NCBI GenBank assembly: GCA_964600045.1
Contig: CAZRHS010000051.1
Coordinates: 1 to 9,593, forward strand
DNA length: 9,593 bases
Origin: Phil1 sp964600045
GTDB lineage: Bacteria > Bacillota > Clostridia > Christensenellales > CAG-138
Direction: 5' to 3'
In this document: piece by piece, positions 1-6,419 of the stretch
Numbering within the stretch: position 1 is the first letter of the stretch
Layout: every line of letters begins with the position of its first letter
Translations under genes and position numbers: made by a program
Notes under the pieces: model-generated
What the model was told of the DNA's origin: nothing
Databases searched by the model: none
What the model saw: the letters and a program-made list of their open reading frames with translations, nothing else

Positions 1-109
1 CTTTTTCAAGGGTGATGTTTTGGAATATGCCAAAGAGAACGGCATCACAGATACGCTGGTGCTGTACGGTACGCAGAATTTTGTAAAGGATACGAACATA
101 AAGTTTTGA
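1..109 (+). CDS. 3' end of an unidentified protein gene (truncated by window edge)
   Basis: An open frame enters from the left edge (codons start at position 2) and stops at TGA 107-109, giving the last 35 residues of a protein. The tail ends in YGTQNFVKDTNIKF and includes an ENGITDTLVLYG stretch that looks like a buried beta strand. This resembles the C-terminal end of Firmicutes DHHW/SGNH-hydrolase-like (AlgX/AlgJ-type) surface proteins, but that is a memory-based resemblance on a short fragment, so the product is left unnamed. The reading frame has ordinary codon use, with a stop followed by 231 bp that hold the next operon's promoter. There is no clear terminator after the stop. Confidence 0.6.
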   Translation, partial: FFKGDVLEYAKENGITDTLVLYGTQNFVKDTNIKF

Positions 110-176
110 GAGAAACAGGATAAGTTTTAACGCCTGATTGTTCTTTAGCTAAAATGACAGTATAGCTGTACGCGCA

Positions 177-205
177 TTTACAAAACGACGCTGATTTTAT
201 ATAAT
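177..205 (+). promoter_or_regulatory. sigma-A promoter of the hydrolase operon
   Basis: TTTACA (177-182) and TATAAT (200-205) are separated by exactly 17 bp, a near-consensus housekeeping promoter. Transcription would start near 212, leaving a 5' leader of about 130 nt before the ATG at 341. No riboswitch or clear hairpin was recognised in that leader. The promoter probably drives all four + strand genes up to 3143, since they are tightly spaced and no internal promoter was seen. Confidence 0.7.
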
Positions 206-340
206 ACGTTCGGTAAAGGAAAGCGAATTATGCTTATGGAACATGGGTAGTTTTGTATACTGCTTAGGCTATTGATTACAGCTAATAGTTTTGTGGTGAC
301 GATACCCATTGTTATTCTGCGGAGTAAAGGAGTGCACCAA

Positions 341-1339
341 ATGAAGCGAGCCTTGTCGTTTGTCGTGGCAATCGCTGTGGCTTTTTGCGCTTTGTTTACG
401 GCGTGCGCAAAGCAAACCATGCTTTCTCAAAGCGCTCCGCTTATAGGCATTGCATGGTGCCCCGATACGGATTCGGAATTTTTTACGAATGTATGCCGCT
501 CAATTGAGGCTGCGGGCGGAGCGTGGGTTATGCTGGACCAGGTCAAGTCCCCCTACCTTTCCTATGATGCAAACGGAAAGCTAAGCGATGGCGTGGACGA
601 AACAGGCGTACTTGGCCTGGCTGCGGCGAAATATGTGCGCGACAATACATGGCACGAATCAAACGCGGCGGAGGCTGTAGGCAATATTCGCCTTGTGATA
701 TTTGCCGGCGGCTCTGACGTGAGCCCATCTTTATATTACACTCCCGAAGAATGGCACGGCATTGAAGCGGAGCGAGACTACTGTGCCGAGCGCGATGTTT
801 CCGATTATCTAACGATGGCATATTGTCTTGATAACGATATTCCCATTATCGGGTTTTGCCGCGGTATGCAGATGCTTTCCGTTATTTCCGGCGCGGACGT
901 GATTCAGGATATTCAGACCTGGCTTGAAGAGGATTCCATTGAATATCATTACGAGCACCGCAATGAAATCAATTCATCCGATTCTTACCGGGATTACGCT
1001 TCCCACAGTATACAGGTGATAAAAGGATCTCTACTGTATGAAATGGTGCAAACGGAGGAACTTTCGGGCTGCCCGTCCTGGCATCATCAGGCCGTAAAAA
1101 GCGTTGAAAATACGCCCCTATCCGTATCCGGTTATGCCGATACAAACGGCGTTTACATAATTGAGGCCATAGAGCGCACCGACAAAGCATTCGCGGTGGG
1201 GCTGCAATTTCACCCGGAGGCGGCCATAGTAAAGCATTTGGACCAAGCCGCGAACAGGAACGATTTTATGGACTACGATACGGCGATTTCCATATTCAAA
1301 CGCTTGGTTGAGGAAGCCGCAAACCGCGAAAGCAATTGA
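341..1339 (+). CDS. Exported peptidase C26 / gamma-glutamyl-gamma-aminobutyrate hydrolase-like lipoprotein
   Basis: The 332-residue protein is a class I glutamine amidotransferase-fold hydrolase of the peptidase C26 type, the family of PuuD and folate gamma-glutamyl hydrolase; it would cleave a gamma-glutamyl amide bond. Visible marks are GGSDVSP, the nucleophile elbow GFCRGMQ with Cys173, a WHHQAVK motif at 247-253, and LQFHPEA giving the His291/Glu293 pair, so the catalytic triad is complete. The N-terminus is a basic, hydrophobic signal peptide ending FTAC, a slightly atypical lipobox that predicts lipidation at Cys22. The enzyme would then act outside the membrane, whereas typical PuuD is cytosolic. 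ATG 341 is chosen over an in-frame upstream ATG at 272 because it follows AAAGGAG (325-331) and begins the signal peptide. It is the first gene of a four-gene operon. The substrate is unknown: gamma-glutamyl amines or peptides are possible. Confidence 0.9.
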   Translation: MKRALSFVVAIAVAFCALFTACAKQTMLSQSAPLIGIAWCPDTDSEFFTNVCRSIEAAGGAWVMLDQVKSPYLSYDANGKLSDGVDETGVLGLAAAKYVRDNTWHESNAAEAVGNIRLVIFAGGSDVSPSLYYTPEEWHGIEAERDYCAERDVSDYLTMAYCLDNDIPIIGFCRGMQMLSVISGADVIQDIQTWLEEDSIEYHYEHRNEINSSDSYRDYASHSIQVIKGSLLYEMVQTEELSGCPSWHHQAVKSVENTPLSVSGYADTNGVYIIEAIERTDKAFAVGLQFHPEAAIVKHLDQAANRNDFMDYDTAISIFKRLVEEAANRESN

Positions 1340-1353
1340 TAAGGAGGCTTTTT

Positions 1354-1761
1354 ATGGACAGGAAAAAGCCCAACAAATTCATTATAGCCGCGGCTGTTTT
1401 AGCCGGGATATTGCTTATATTATTGGCCGCGTTCAAGTGGCAGACGAATTGCGCGAAAACCGAGGTTTTAAGCTACACCGCAAGCGACGGCACGCACAAG
1501 CTGATCATATACATGATAGGTGATCCGGATTGGCCCTTCGGCTCTACGCATTGCCGCTTTGATTTATATGAAGGCAACAAAAGGATTGTCAAATACTCCT
1601 TTAATATAGCCGATGACGGAGCAAACGCCCGTGACGACAATTTTACGATTACGGAAGGCAGCGGCGGCATAACCGTTGCCGTATACGGATCGGAACAGGG
1701 CACGGAAACATATATACTAAATTACGACGGGACGGTAGAATTTGTAATCAATGCGCACTAA
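1354..1761 (+). CDS. Small membrane-anchored protein of unknown function
   Basis: A 135-residue protein that I do not recognise. It starts with a short basic stretch, then one hydrophobic segment (about residues 9-27) that serves as a signal anchor. The remaining roughly 105 residues are predicted extracytoplasmic and rich in beta-strand-like sequence, with repeated threonine, tyrosine and glycine. Two cysteines (in TNCAK near the membrane and THCRF) could form a disulfide, or the first could reflect lipid attachment, but no proper lipobox is present. ATG 1354 follows a perfect AGGAGG (1342-1347) with a 6-nt spacer, 14 nt after the previous stop. A TTG at 1336 in the same frame lacks such a site. 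Its stop overlaps the next gene by 11 bp, so the two are probably translationally coupled. Confidence 0.85.
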   Translation: MDRKKPNKFIIAAAVLAGILLILLAAFKWQTNCAKTEVLSYTASDGTHKLIIYMIGDPDWPFGSTHCRFDLYEGNKRIVKYSFNIADDGANARDDNFTITEGSGGITVAVYGSEQGTETYILNYDGTVEFVINAH

Positions 1762-2497
1762 AACAAAGCACAGTGGAAAGAGAATTGCGTTAATCATTAT
1801 TCTTGCGGCACTCATTCTTTGCGCCGGCGGCTGTTTTTTATACCTAAACGATTATTACAGGGCAGATGCAGAGGTTAACGAATATTTTGAGAAAAGCGAA
1901 GATGTATCTATAAGCTACATCAAAGACGGTTTATATTTAGACGGACCCGGAACCGAAAACGCGCTTATATTCTACCCGGGAGCCAAGGTTGAATACACGG
2001 CATACATTCCGCTTGCGTATAAACTTGCCGAAAGAGGCATTGATGTATTTATTATAAAAATGCCCTGCAATATTGCCGTATTAGGTATGAACAAGGCGGA
2101 CGATATATTAAGCGAATACGATTATGAGCACATGTATATAGGCGGGCATTCTTTGGGCGGAGCCGTAGCCGCGATTTACGCTGCGAACCATGCCGACAGC
2201 GCGGATTTGGACGGATTGATACTGCTTGGGGCTTACCCCACAAAGGACCTTGCATCAAGCGGCATGAGCGTGCTGACAATATATGGATCTGAAGACAAGG
2301 TTTTGGAGATGGAAAAGGTGGAATCCGGCAGGAGTCTTTTGCCCGAGAATGCAACGGAAACGATAATCGCCGGCGGCAATCACGCTCAATTTGGCTGCTA
2401 CGGTGAGCAGAAAGGCGACGGCACAGCATTGATATCCGTCGAGGAGCAACAGGAGCAGACCGCGGAGGAAATAATCAATATGATTGGTGCTGAATAA
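1751..2497 (+). CDS. Membrane-anchored alpha/beta hydrolase
   Basis: A 248-residue alpha/beta hydrolase-fold protein with an N-terminal membrane anchor (residues about 11-31), so the catalytic domain probably faces outward. The nucleophile elbow is GGHSLGG with Ser134. The likely acid is Asp182 in YGSED and the histidine is His211 in GGNHAQFG, a complete Ser-Asp-His triad in the expected order. The conserved GGNHxQFGxYGxQxGD block matches the Abhydrolase_5/dienelactone hydrolase-like group common in Clostridia and Bacilli. The substrate cannot be read from sequence; an ester, a lactone or a lipid are all possible. No strong ribosome binding site precedes ATG 1751, and the start lies inside the previous gene (11-bp overlap), which suggests translation by coupling. 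An LCAGGC segment near the anchor is a poor lipobox and is not called as one. Confidence 0.9.
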   Translation: MRTKTKHSGKRIALIIILAALILCAGGCFLYLNDYYRADAEVNEYFEKSEDVSISYIKDGLYLDGPGTENALIFYPGAKVEYTAYIPLAYKLAERGIDVFIIKMPCNIAVLGMNKADDILSEYDYEHMYIGGHSLGGAVAAIYAANHADSADLDGLILLGAYPTKDLASSGMSVLTIYGSEDKVLEMEKVESGRSLLPENATETIIAGGNHAQFGCYGEQKGDGTALISVEEQQEQTAEEIINMIGAE

Positions 2498-2513
2498 TTC
2501 GGAGATATGCGTT

Positions 2514-3143
2514 ATGACGAAATATGAGTACGGAAACGCGGACGCGAAAACCGTTTTGATTCAAATGGTTGATGACCACGACTTAGCGGAAATTGAGACG
2601 GAATTCAATGAAATAAAAAAGCGTGTAAAGGCGGACTTTTTACTTGTTGCCGTAAAGGTTGACGATTGGAACAAGGATTTATCGCCATGGCCTGCGCCCG
2701 CTGTATTCGGCAACGAAGGCTTTGGCAACGGAGCCGAGAGTACTCTAAGCCATGTACTGGAGCTGTGCCAAGATAAAAGCAGGCAATACTGCATAGGCGG
2801 CTACTCGCTCGCGGGCCTGTTCGCGCTGTGGGCAGCGTATCAAACCGACGTATTCTCAGGCGCCGCGGCGGCATCGCCATCGGCATGGTTTCCCGGCTTC
2901 ACCCAATATATGAGCGAGCACGACATAAAATGCGGCGCTGTTTACCTAAGTCTTGGAAACAGAGAGGCAAAAACAAGAAACACGGTTATGGCGCAGGTAG
3001 CCGACCGCATTACACAATGCCAAGAGATACTTATTGATAAAGGAATTCCCTGCACGCTTGAATGGAATGAAGGGAATCACTTCAAGGAACCGGGACTCAG
3101 AACGGCGAAGGCTTTCGCGTGGGTAATGAACAAAATAAAATGA
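2514..3143 (+). CDS. Esterase-like alpha/beta hydrolase (cytosolic)
   Basis: A 209-residue protein with a GGYSLAG nucleophile elbow (Ser98) and a late histidine in EGNHF (His189), the arrangement of putative-esterase/esterase-D-like alpha/beta hydrolases. The acid is less certain: Glu151 in LGNREAK or a neighbouring acidic residue is a candidate. There is no signal peptide or membrane segment, so it should be cytosolic, unlike the preceding hydrolase. ATG 2514 is preferred over an in-frame TTG at 2484 because GGAG (2501-2504) lies 9 nt upstream of it. It begins 16 nt after the previous gene and is the last gene of the operon; its stop codon runs into the convergent terminator hairpin. The family includes siderophore esterases, feruloyl esterases and acyltransferases, so the substrate is not assignable. 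Confidence 0.85.
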   Translation: MTKYEYGNADAKTVLIQMVDDHDLAEIETEFNEIKKRVKADFLLVAVKVDDWNKDLSPWPAPAVFGNEGFGNGAESTLSHVLELCQDKSRQYCIGGYSLAGLFALWAAYQTDVFSGAAAASPSAWFPGFTQYMSEHDIKCGAVYLSLGNREAKTRNTVMAQVADRITQCQEILIDKGIPCTLEWNEGNHFKEPGLRTAKAFAWVMNKIK

Positions 3144-3162
3144 GGACAGCAATTCTGTCCTC
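3142..3162. terminator. Convergent hairpin terminator between the two operons
   Basis: GAGGACAG (3142-3149) and CTGTCCTC (3155-3162) form a perfect 8-bp stem around a CAATT loop. Read on the - strand, the stem is followed by ATTTTATTTTG, a usable U-rich tract, so it mainly terminates the scf/decarboxylase transcript. On the + strand it is followed by a C-rich stretch and would terminate weakly. It overlaps the TGA of the + strand esterase gene and ends 8 nt from the stop of the - strand membrane protein gene. Confidence 0.75.
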
Positions 3163-3169
3163 TCCCCCG

Positions 3170-3421
3170 CTATTTTATCTTTTTCTTTATAATTCTCATC
3201 ACTATCAGCAATATACCAGACACCACAGCCGTGAATGCCGCGGAAAACAAGATGGCCGTATACCAGGGTGCGGACGAGGTTTCATAGAAGCCGGGATATT
3301 TAACATAGAAAATAATCTCACACACGGCTTTGCCTATAAATACGCCTATAACGCAAAAAAGTATGTCCTTCAGCCACTTATAAACCTTTTGCAATTTTGA
3401 ACCGCTGTTTTTATCTTTCAT
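3170..3421 (-). CDS. Small two-helix membrane protein
   Basis: An 83-residue protein with a basic N-terminus, a first transmembrane helix at about 18-38, a short loop containing an SSAPWYT motif, a second helix at about 54-76 and a strongly basic tail (IIKKKIK). The positive ends place both termini in the cytoplasm and the YPGFYETSSAPWY loop outside. Similar small proteins of unknown function are common in Clostridia; I can name no family with certainty. Its ATG (3421-3419) lies one base after the stop of the decarboxylase gene, with a weak GGTGG upstream, so translation is likely coupled. It is the last gene of the scf transcript. Nothing shows whether it takes part in peptide export or is just co-transcribed. 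Confidence 0.75.
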   Translation of the reverse strand: MKDKNSGSKLQKVYKWLKDILFCVIGVFIGKAVCEIIFYVKYPGFYETSSAPWYTAILFSAAFTAVVSGILLIVMRIIKKKIK

Positions 3422-3422
3422 T

Positions 3423-4757
3423 TTATTTTACCACCATGCATTTATTTATACCATAGTACTCAAGGCAGGCAATTGCGGCGGCATCTATGCGCTCCCCCAT
3501 TACAACGATAGGTATCGCCGGAGGGCACCCTATTGCGGCGGCGGCGGAAATACGGCCCAGGCAATCGCTTACCGGTACCGATTCAGCATCCGCAAGCAAA
3601 GCTTTACGCGGTGATAACGCCTGCTCGGGACGAGGCATTGCAGGCGGGCACGCAAGTATGGGCGCACGCCGCGGCAAGGCGCAAAGAGTATACGAAAGTG
3701 CAGAAAGCTCTTCTTCGCTATGCATCGGGGAAAGCATAAGCACCACGTAGTCCGGATCATAAAATTCCGGATAGATGTTCGCCGCTTCAAGTGCTGCGGC
3801 TATATCCTGCCCCGTATATCCAAACGATTTTGGTTTTAATGTAAGCTTTAATACTTCGCTGCCGGAAAGCTCAAAACCGTGCGCCGCAATCTGCGATTTA
3901 AGCGATTCCGCGCGCGGTATAAACGCGCTGAGCTTGTTTTTGAACTCATCCGCCATGTCGTTCGCGGCATCGAGAGACTGCAAAATAAGATAGGATGGGC
4001 TGCTTGAGCCGAATATAGAAAAGCCGGCTTTCGCGCGCGCCACAAGCACCTTCGGCGCTGAATGGGAAATATGAAGATACGCTCCGCCCGTTATAACGCC
4101 AAGCGTTTTATGCGCCGAGTCGCAGCACATATCCGCACCGAGATCCATCGGATGCTGCGATTTGGGTAGGAATTTAAGATAGGCACCGTGAGCGTTATCC
4201 ACGCAGAGCAGTGCCCCGTTTTTATGGCAAACGGCGGCAATGGCGGCTATGTCCTGCGTGTTTCCAAGATAATCCGGACTTGTTATATACACGGCCGTTA
4301 TACGGCCGCTGTTTTCTTCAAGCTTAGATGATACCTGCTCGGGCGTTATGCCGCAGGCAATGTAATTATGCTCATCCGCAGGATACAGCCACTCTGTTTC
4401 AATATCAAGCAGAGCGCAGGCATTTACGAATGCCTTATGCGCGTTTCGCCCGGCCAACACAACGGGCTTTTCGCCGCGCTCCGCTGCGTATAAACAAACA
4501 AGGTAAAGCATTACCTGAATGCTCAGCGTTGAACCGCCGCAGGAATAAAACGTGTTCGCTCCAAAGAGATTCCCCGCCTCGGCCTCGCTTTTTGCGATTA
4601 TACCGTCCGGCGCCATAAGGTCGTCCGCGCCGTCTATCTCCGTAAGGTCATACTTTTCAAAGCCGAGTACGGTTTTCCCTTTATGCCCCGGCATGTGCAT
4701 ACGCACCGGGGATGAGGCTATATATTTATTTACAAAGTCGCATATAGGCGTGCTCAT
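3423..4757 (-). CDS. PLP-dependent Orn/Lys/Arg decarboxylase family protein
   Basis: A 444-residue fold-type I PLP enzyme of the Orn/Lys/Arg decarboxylase major-domain family. Key marks are the N-terminal MPGHKG (22-27), the cofactor-binding Asp187 in VDNAHGAY, and the Schiff-base lysine Lys217 in DSAHKTLGV. It lacks the N-terminal wing domain of the roughly 700-residue enterobacterial enzymes. It is also somewhat shorter than the Bacillus SpeA/YaaO type (about 480-490), so it belongs to the compact Firmicutes branch. The expected reaction is amino-acid decarboxylation to a polyamine or diamine (agmatine, cadaverine or putrescine); substrate choice cannot be read here. Its ATG overlaps the scfB stop as ATGA, which indicates translational coupling with the ranthipeptide maturase. 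Polyamine synthesis remains the default role. Confidence 0.9.
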   Translation of the reverse strand: MSTPICDFVNKYIASSPVRMHMPGHKGKTVLGFEKYDLTEIDGADDLMAPDGIIAKSEAEAGNLFGANTFYSCGGSTLSIQVMLYLVCLYAAERGEKPVVLAGRNAHKAFVNACALLDIETEWLYPADEHNYIACGITPEQVSSKLEENSGRITAVYITSPDYLGNTQDIAAIAAVCHKNGALLCVDNAHGAYLKFLPKSQHPMDLGADMCCDSAHKTLGVITGGAYLHISHSAPKVLVARAKAGFSIFGSSSPSYLILQSLDAANDMADEFKNKLSAFIPRAESLKSQIAAHGFELSGSEVLKLTLKPKSFGYTGQDIAAALEAANIYPEFYDPDYVVLMLSPMHSEEELSALSYTLCALPRRAPILACPPAMPRPEQALSPRKALLADAESVPVSDCLGRISAAAAIGCPPAIPIVVMGERIDAAAIACLEYYGINKCMVVK

Positions 4758-6130
4758 TCTTCTTTACCGAGCTCGCGCGCGGCGGCAACCATTATGGCGC
4801 ACTCCATGCGCTTTTTGAAAAGCTCACAGCCCGCTTTATACACCCCGCGCACGGAACCGGTCGCGTGGTACGCGTTTGCCGCACAGCCGCCGGAGCAATA
4901 CAGACGAGCCCAGCAATCGCGGCAATCCTCGCGCGCGTATACATTGCAGGAGGCAAACTCGTTCTGAATGGCATGGTTGCTTACGCCGTTCCATATATCG
5001 CCAAGCTTAAACTTTTCATCGCCTACAAACTGATGGCAGGGATACAGATCTCCCCACGGCGTAACGGCCATATATTCCGTGCCGGAGCCGCAGCCCGATA
5101 TGCGCTTATAAATGCACGGACCGCCCTTAAGGTCTATCATATAGTGATAGAATGTAAAAGGCTTGCCCTCCGCGTCCCGCTCAAGCATAAGCTCGGCAAG
5201 CTTTTCATATTGATCCATTACAATGGCCCTATCCTCCGCGGTAAGGGCGGAAGGATCGTCCGGCGCGGTTACAACGGGCTCCATGCTGAGCTCATTAAAG
5301 CCTAAATCAAGCATGGTACGGATATCTTCAAGAAAATCGGGATTGGCGTGGGTAAATGTGCCGCGCATATAATAGTTTTTGCCGCCGCGGGCATTTACCA
5401 GCCGCTGAAACTTTGGAACTATCTTTTCCCAACTGCCGTGCCCTGCGTAGTCAACACGGAAACGATCGTGTATTTCCTTGCGCCCGTCAAGGCTAAGGAC
5501 AACGTTGCTCATTTCTTTATTGGCAAAGTCTATAACATCGTCATCTATAAGCATGCCGTTTGTTGTGAGCGTAAAGCGGAAGTTTTTGTTTTTCTCTTTC
5601 TCTATGCCGCGAGCGTACGCCACAAGCTGCTTAACAACATCAAAATTCATCAGCGGCTCGCCGCCGAAAAAGTCCACCTCAAGATTATGCCTTGTGCCGG
5701 AGTTTTCGATAAGAAAATCAAGCGCGCGTTTGCCTACCTCGTAGCTCATTATAGCCCGCTCGCCATGGTATTTTCCCTGACTTGCAAAGCAGTATGAGCA
5801 ATTAAGGTTGCAGGTATGCGCAACGTGCAGGCAAAGCGCCTTTATTACGCCGGCGGTTTTGGCCTTAAGCGTGCCGGCCATCGGCTCAAAAGTATCGGGC
5901 GCAAAAAGCTCGCCCTCTTCCTTAAGCATGGCTATTTGATCATAGCACTCCGCGATATCCTCTTGGCTTTCGTCGGGATACTTTGCGGCGATTTCTGCTA
6001 TAACTTTATCCTTGTCCGCAGATTCAAAAGCGGCAATCATATCGTATGCAACATCGTCCACCGCGTGAACCGCGCCGGAGCATACATCAAGAACTATATT
6101 GTAGCCGCCAAGTTTATATTGATGGATCAT
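4754..6130 (-). CDS. scfB: SCIFF ranthipeptide radical SAM maturase (RRE + radical SAM + SPASM)
   Basis: A 458-residue maturase that installs cysteine thioether cross-links in the SCIFF peptide encoded just upstream. Residues about 1-90 look like a PqqD-like RiPP recognition element that binds the leader. The radical SAM core follows, with CNLNCSYC (Cys107, 111, 114; CX3CX2C) binding the cluster and SAM, and a GGEP motif at 156-159. The C-terminal SPASM region has Cys347 and Cys365, then CX2CX5CX3C (403, 406, 412, 416) and Cys435, enough ligands for two auxiliary 4Fe-4S clusters. Length and layout match the characterised CteB/Tte1186 maturases. ATG 6130 is chosen because it follows GGGGG (6140-6136) at a 5-nt spacing and starts the recognition domain. 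A longer in-frame start at 6232 would lie inside scfA and adds an unrelated tail. Oxygen-sensitive chemistry fits an anaerobe. Confidence 0.95.
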   Translation of the reverse strand: MIHQYKLGGYNIVLDVCSGAVHAVDDVAYDMIAAFESADKDKVIAEIAAKYPDESQEDIAECYDQIAMLKEEGELFAPDTFEPMAGTLKAKTAGVIKALCLHVAHTCNLNCSYCFASQGKYHGERAIMSYEVGKRALDFLIENSGTRHNLEVDFFGGEPLMNFDVVKQLVAYARGIEKEKNKNFRFTLTTNGMLIDDDVIDFANKEMSNVVLSLDGRKEIHDRFRVDYAGHGSWEKIVPKFQRLVNARGGKNYYMRGTFTHANPDFLEDIRTMLDLGFNELSMEPVVTAPDDPSALTAEDRAIVMDQYEKLAELMLERDAEGKPFTFYHYMIDLKGGPCIYKRISGCGSGTEYMAVTPWGDLYPCHQFVGDEKFKLGDIWNGVSNHAIQNEFASCNVYAREDCRDCWARLYCSGGCAANAYHATGSVRGVYKAGCELFKKRMECAIMVAAARELGKEE

Positions 6131-6145
6131 ATTTTCCCCCGTGCT

Positions 6146-6172
6146 AAAAATGCCGCCCGATATGGGCGGCAT
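6146..6172 (-). terminator. Intrinsic terminator/attenuator between scfA and scfB
   Basis: ATGCCGCCC and GGGCGGCAT (6172-6164 and 6158-6150 on the - strand) form a perfect 9-bp GC-rich stem with a 5-nt loop, followed directly by TTTTT in the direction of scfA/scfB transcription. It starts 23 nt after the scfA stop and ends just before the scfB ribosome binding site. It should end most scfA transcripts and let a minority read through into scfB, giving excess precursor over enzyme. It may also protect the scfA 3' end. Confidence 0.85.
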
Positions 6173-6194
6173 AGTTAGTTTCCTATACCCGGAA

Positions 6195-6344
6195 TTACTT
6201 GGTCTTCTTGTTCTCGCAGACCTGGTTGGCAATGCCGCAGCTGGTCTTGCAAGCGGACTGGCAAGAAGTCTGGCATTCGCCGCAGCCGCCGTTTTTGGCG
6301 CTCTCGCAAAGATTACGGGTCTTAATGGTCTTAATATGCTTCAT
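6195..6344 (-). CDS. scfA: SCIFF ranthipeptide precursor (six-cysteines-in-forty-five family), 49 aa with seven Cys
   Basis: A 49-residue peptide starting MKHIKTIKTRNL, the highly conserved SCIFF leader, followed by a cysteine-rich core with the signature CGECQTSCQSACKTSC and a final NQVCEN. Cysteines fall at 13, 21, 24, 28, 32, 36 and 43. The last six match the family spacing (X2, X3, X3, X3, X6), while Cys13 sits in the leader and is extra. The core threonines (26, 34) and other residues are possible acceptors for thioether links made by ScfB. The start has an excellent GGAGGT site (6354-6349) with 5-nt spacing, 24 nt after the expected transcription start. SCIFF peptides are found across Clostridia; ranthipeptides have been tied to population-level signalling in some Clostridium species, but the mature form and role here are unknown. 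Confidence 0.95.
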   Translation of the reverse strand: MKHIKTIKTRNLCESAKNGGCGECQTSCQSACKTSCGIANQVCENKKTK

Positions 6345-6374
6345 ATATACCTCCGCGCATAACTATCTGAATAC

Positions 6375-6403
6375 ATTATAACGCCGGTATCGCATAATGT
6401 CAA
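6375..6403 (-). promoter_or_regulatory. Perfect-consensus sigma-A promoter of scfA
   Basis: On the - strand TTGACA (6403-6398) and TATAAT (6380-6375) are separated by exactly 17 bp, matching the housekeeping consensus at all twelve positions. Transcription should start near 6368, giving a leader of about 24 nt that contains just the ribosome binding site. No operator-like dyad overlaps it, so expression is probably strong and constitutive unless a global repressor acts. It lies within the 75 bp between cysE and scfA. Confidence 0.9.
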
Positions 6404-6419
6404 TTAAACACGCTTTTAT

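Noticed and set aside
178..420. 80-codon - strand open frame over the first operon's promoter
   Set aside because: Overlaps a strong promoter and the signal peptide region of the C26 gene, with no ribosome binding site or homology-like features.
4865..5797. Two long + strand open frames (146 and 149 codons) opposite scfB
   Set aside because: They lie entirely antisense to a maturase with intact catalytic motifs, have no ribosome binding sites and look like mirror frames produced by the codon bias of the real gene.
6131..6232. N-terminal extension of scfB by 34 residues
   Set aside because: It would start inside scfA and translate through the terminator hairpin; the internal ATG at 6130 has its own G-rich ribosome binding site and begins the recognition domain.
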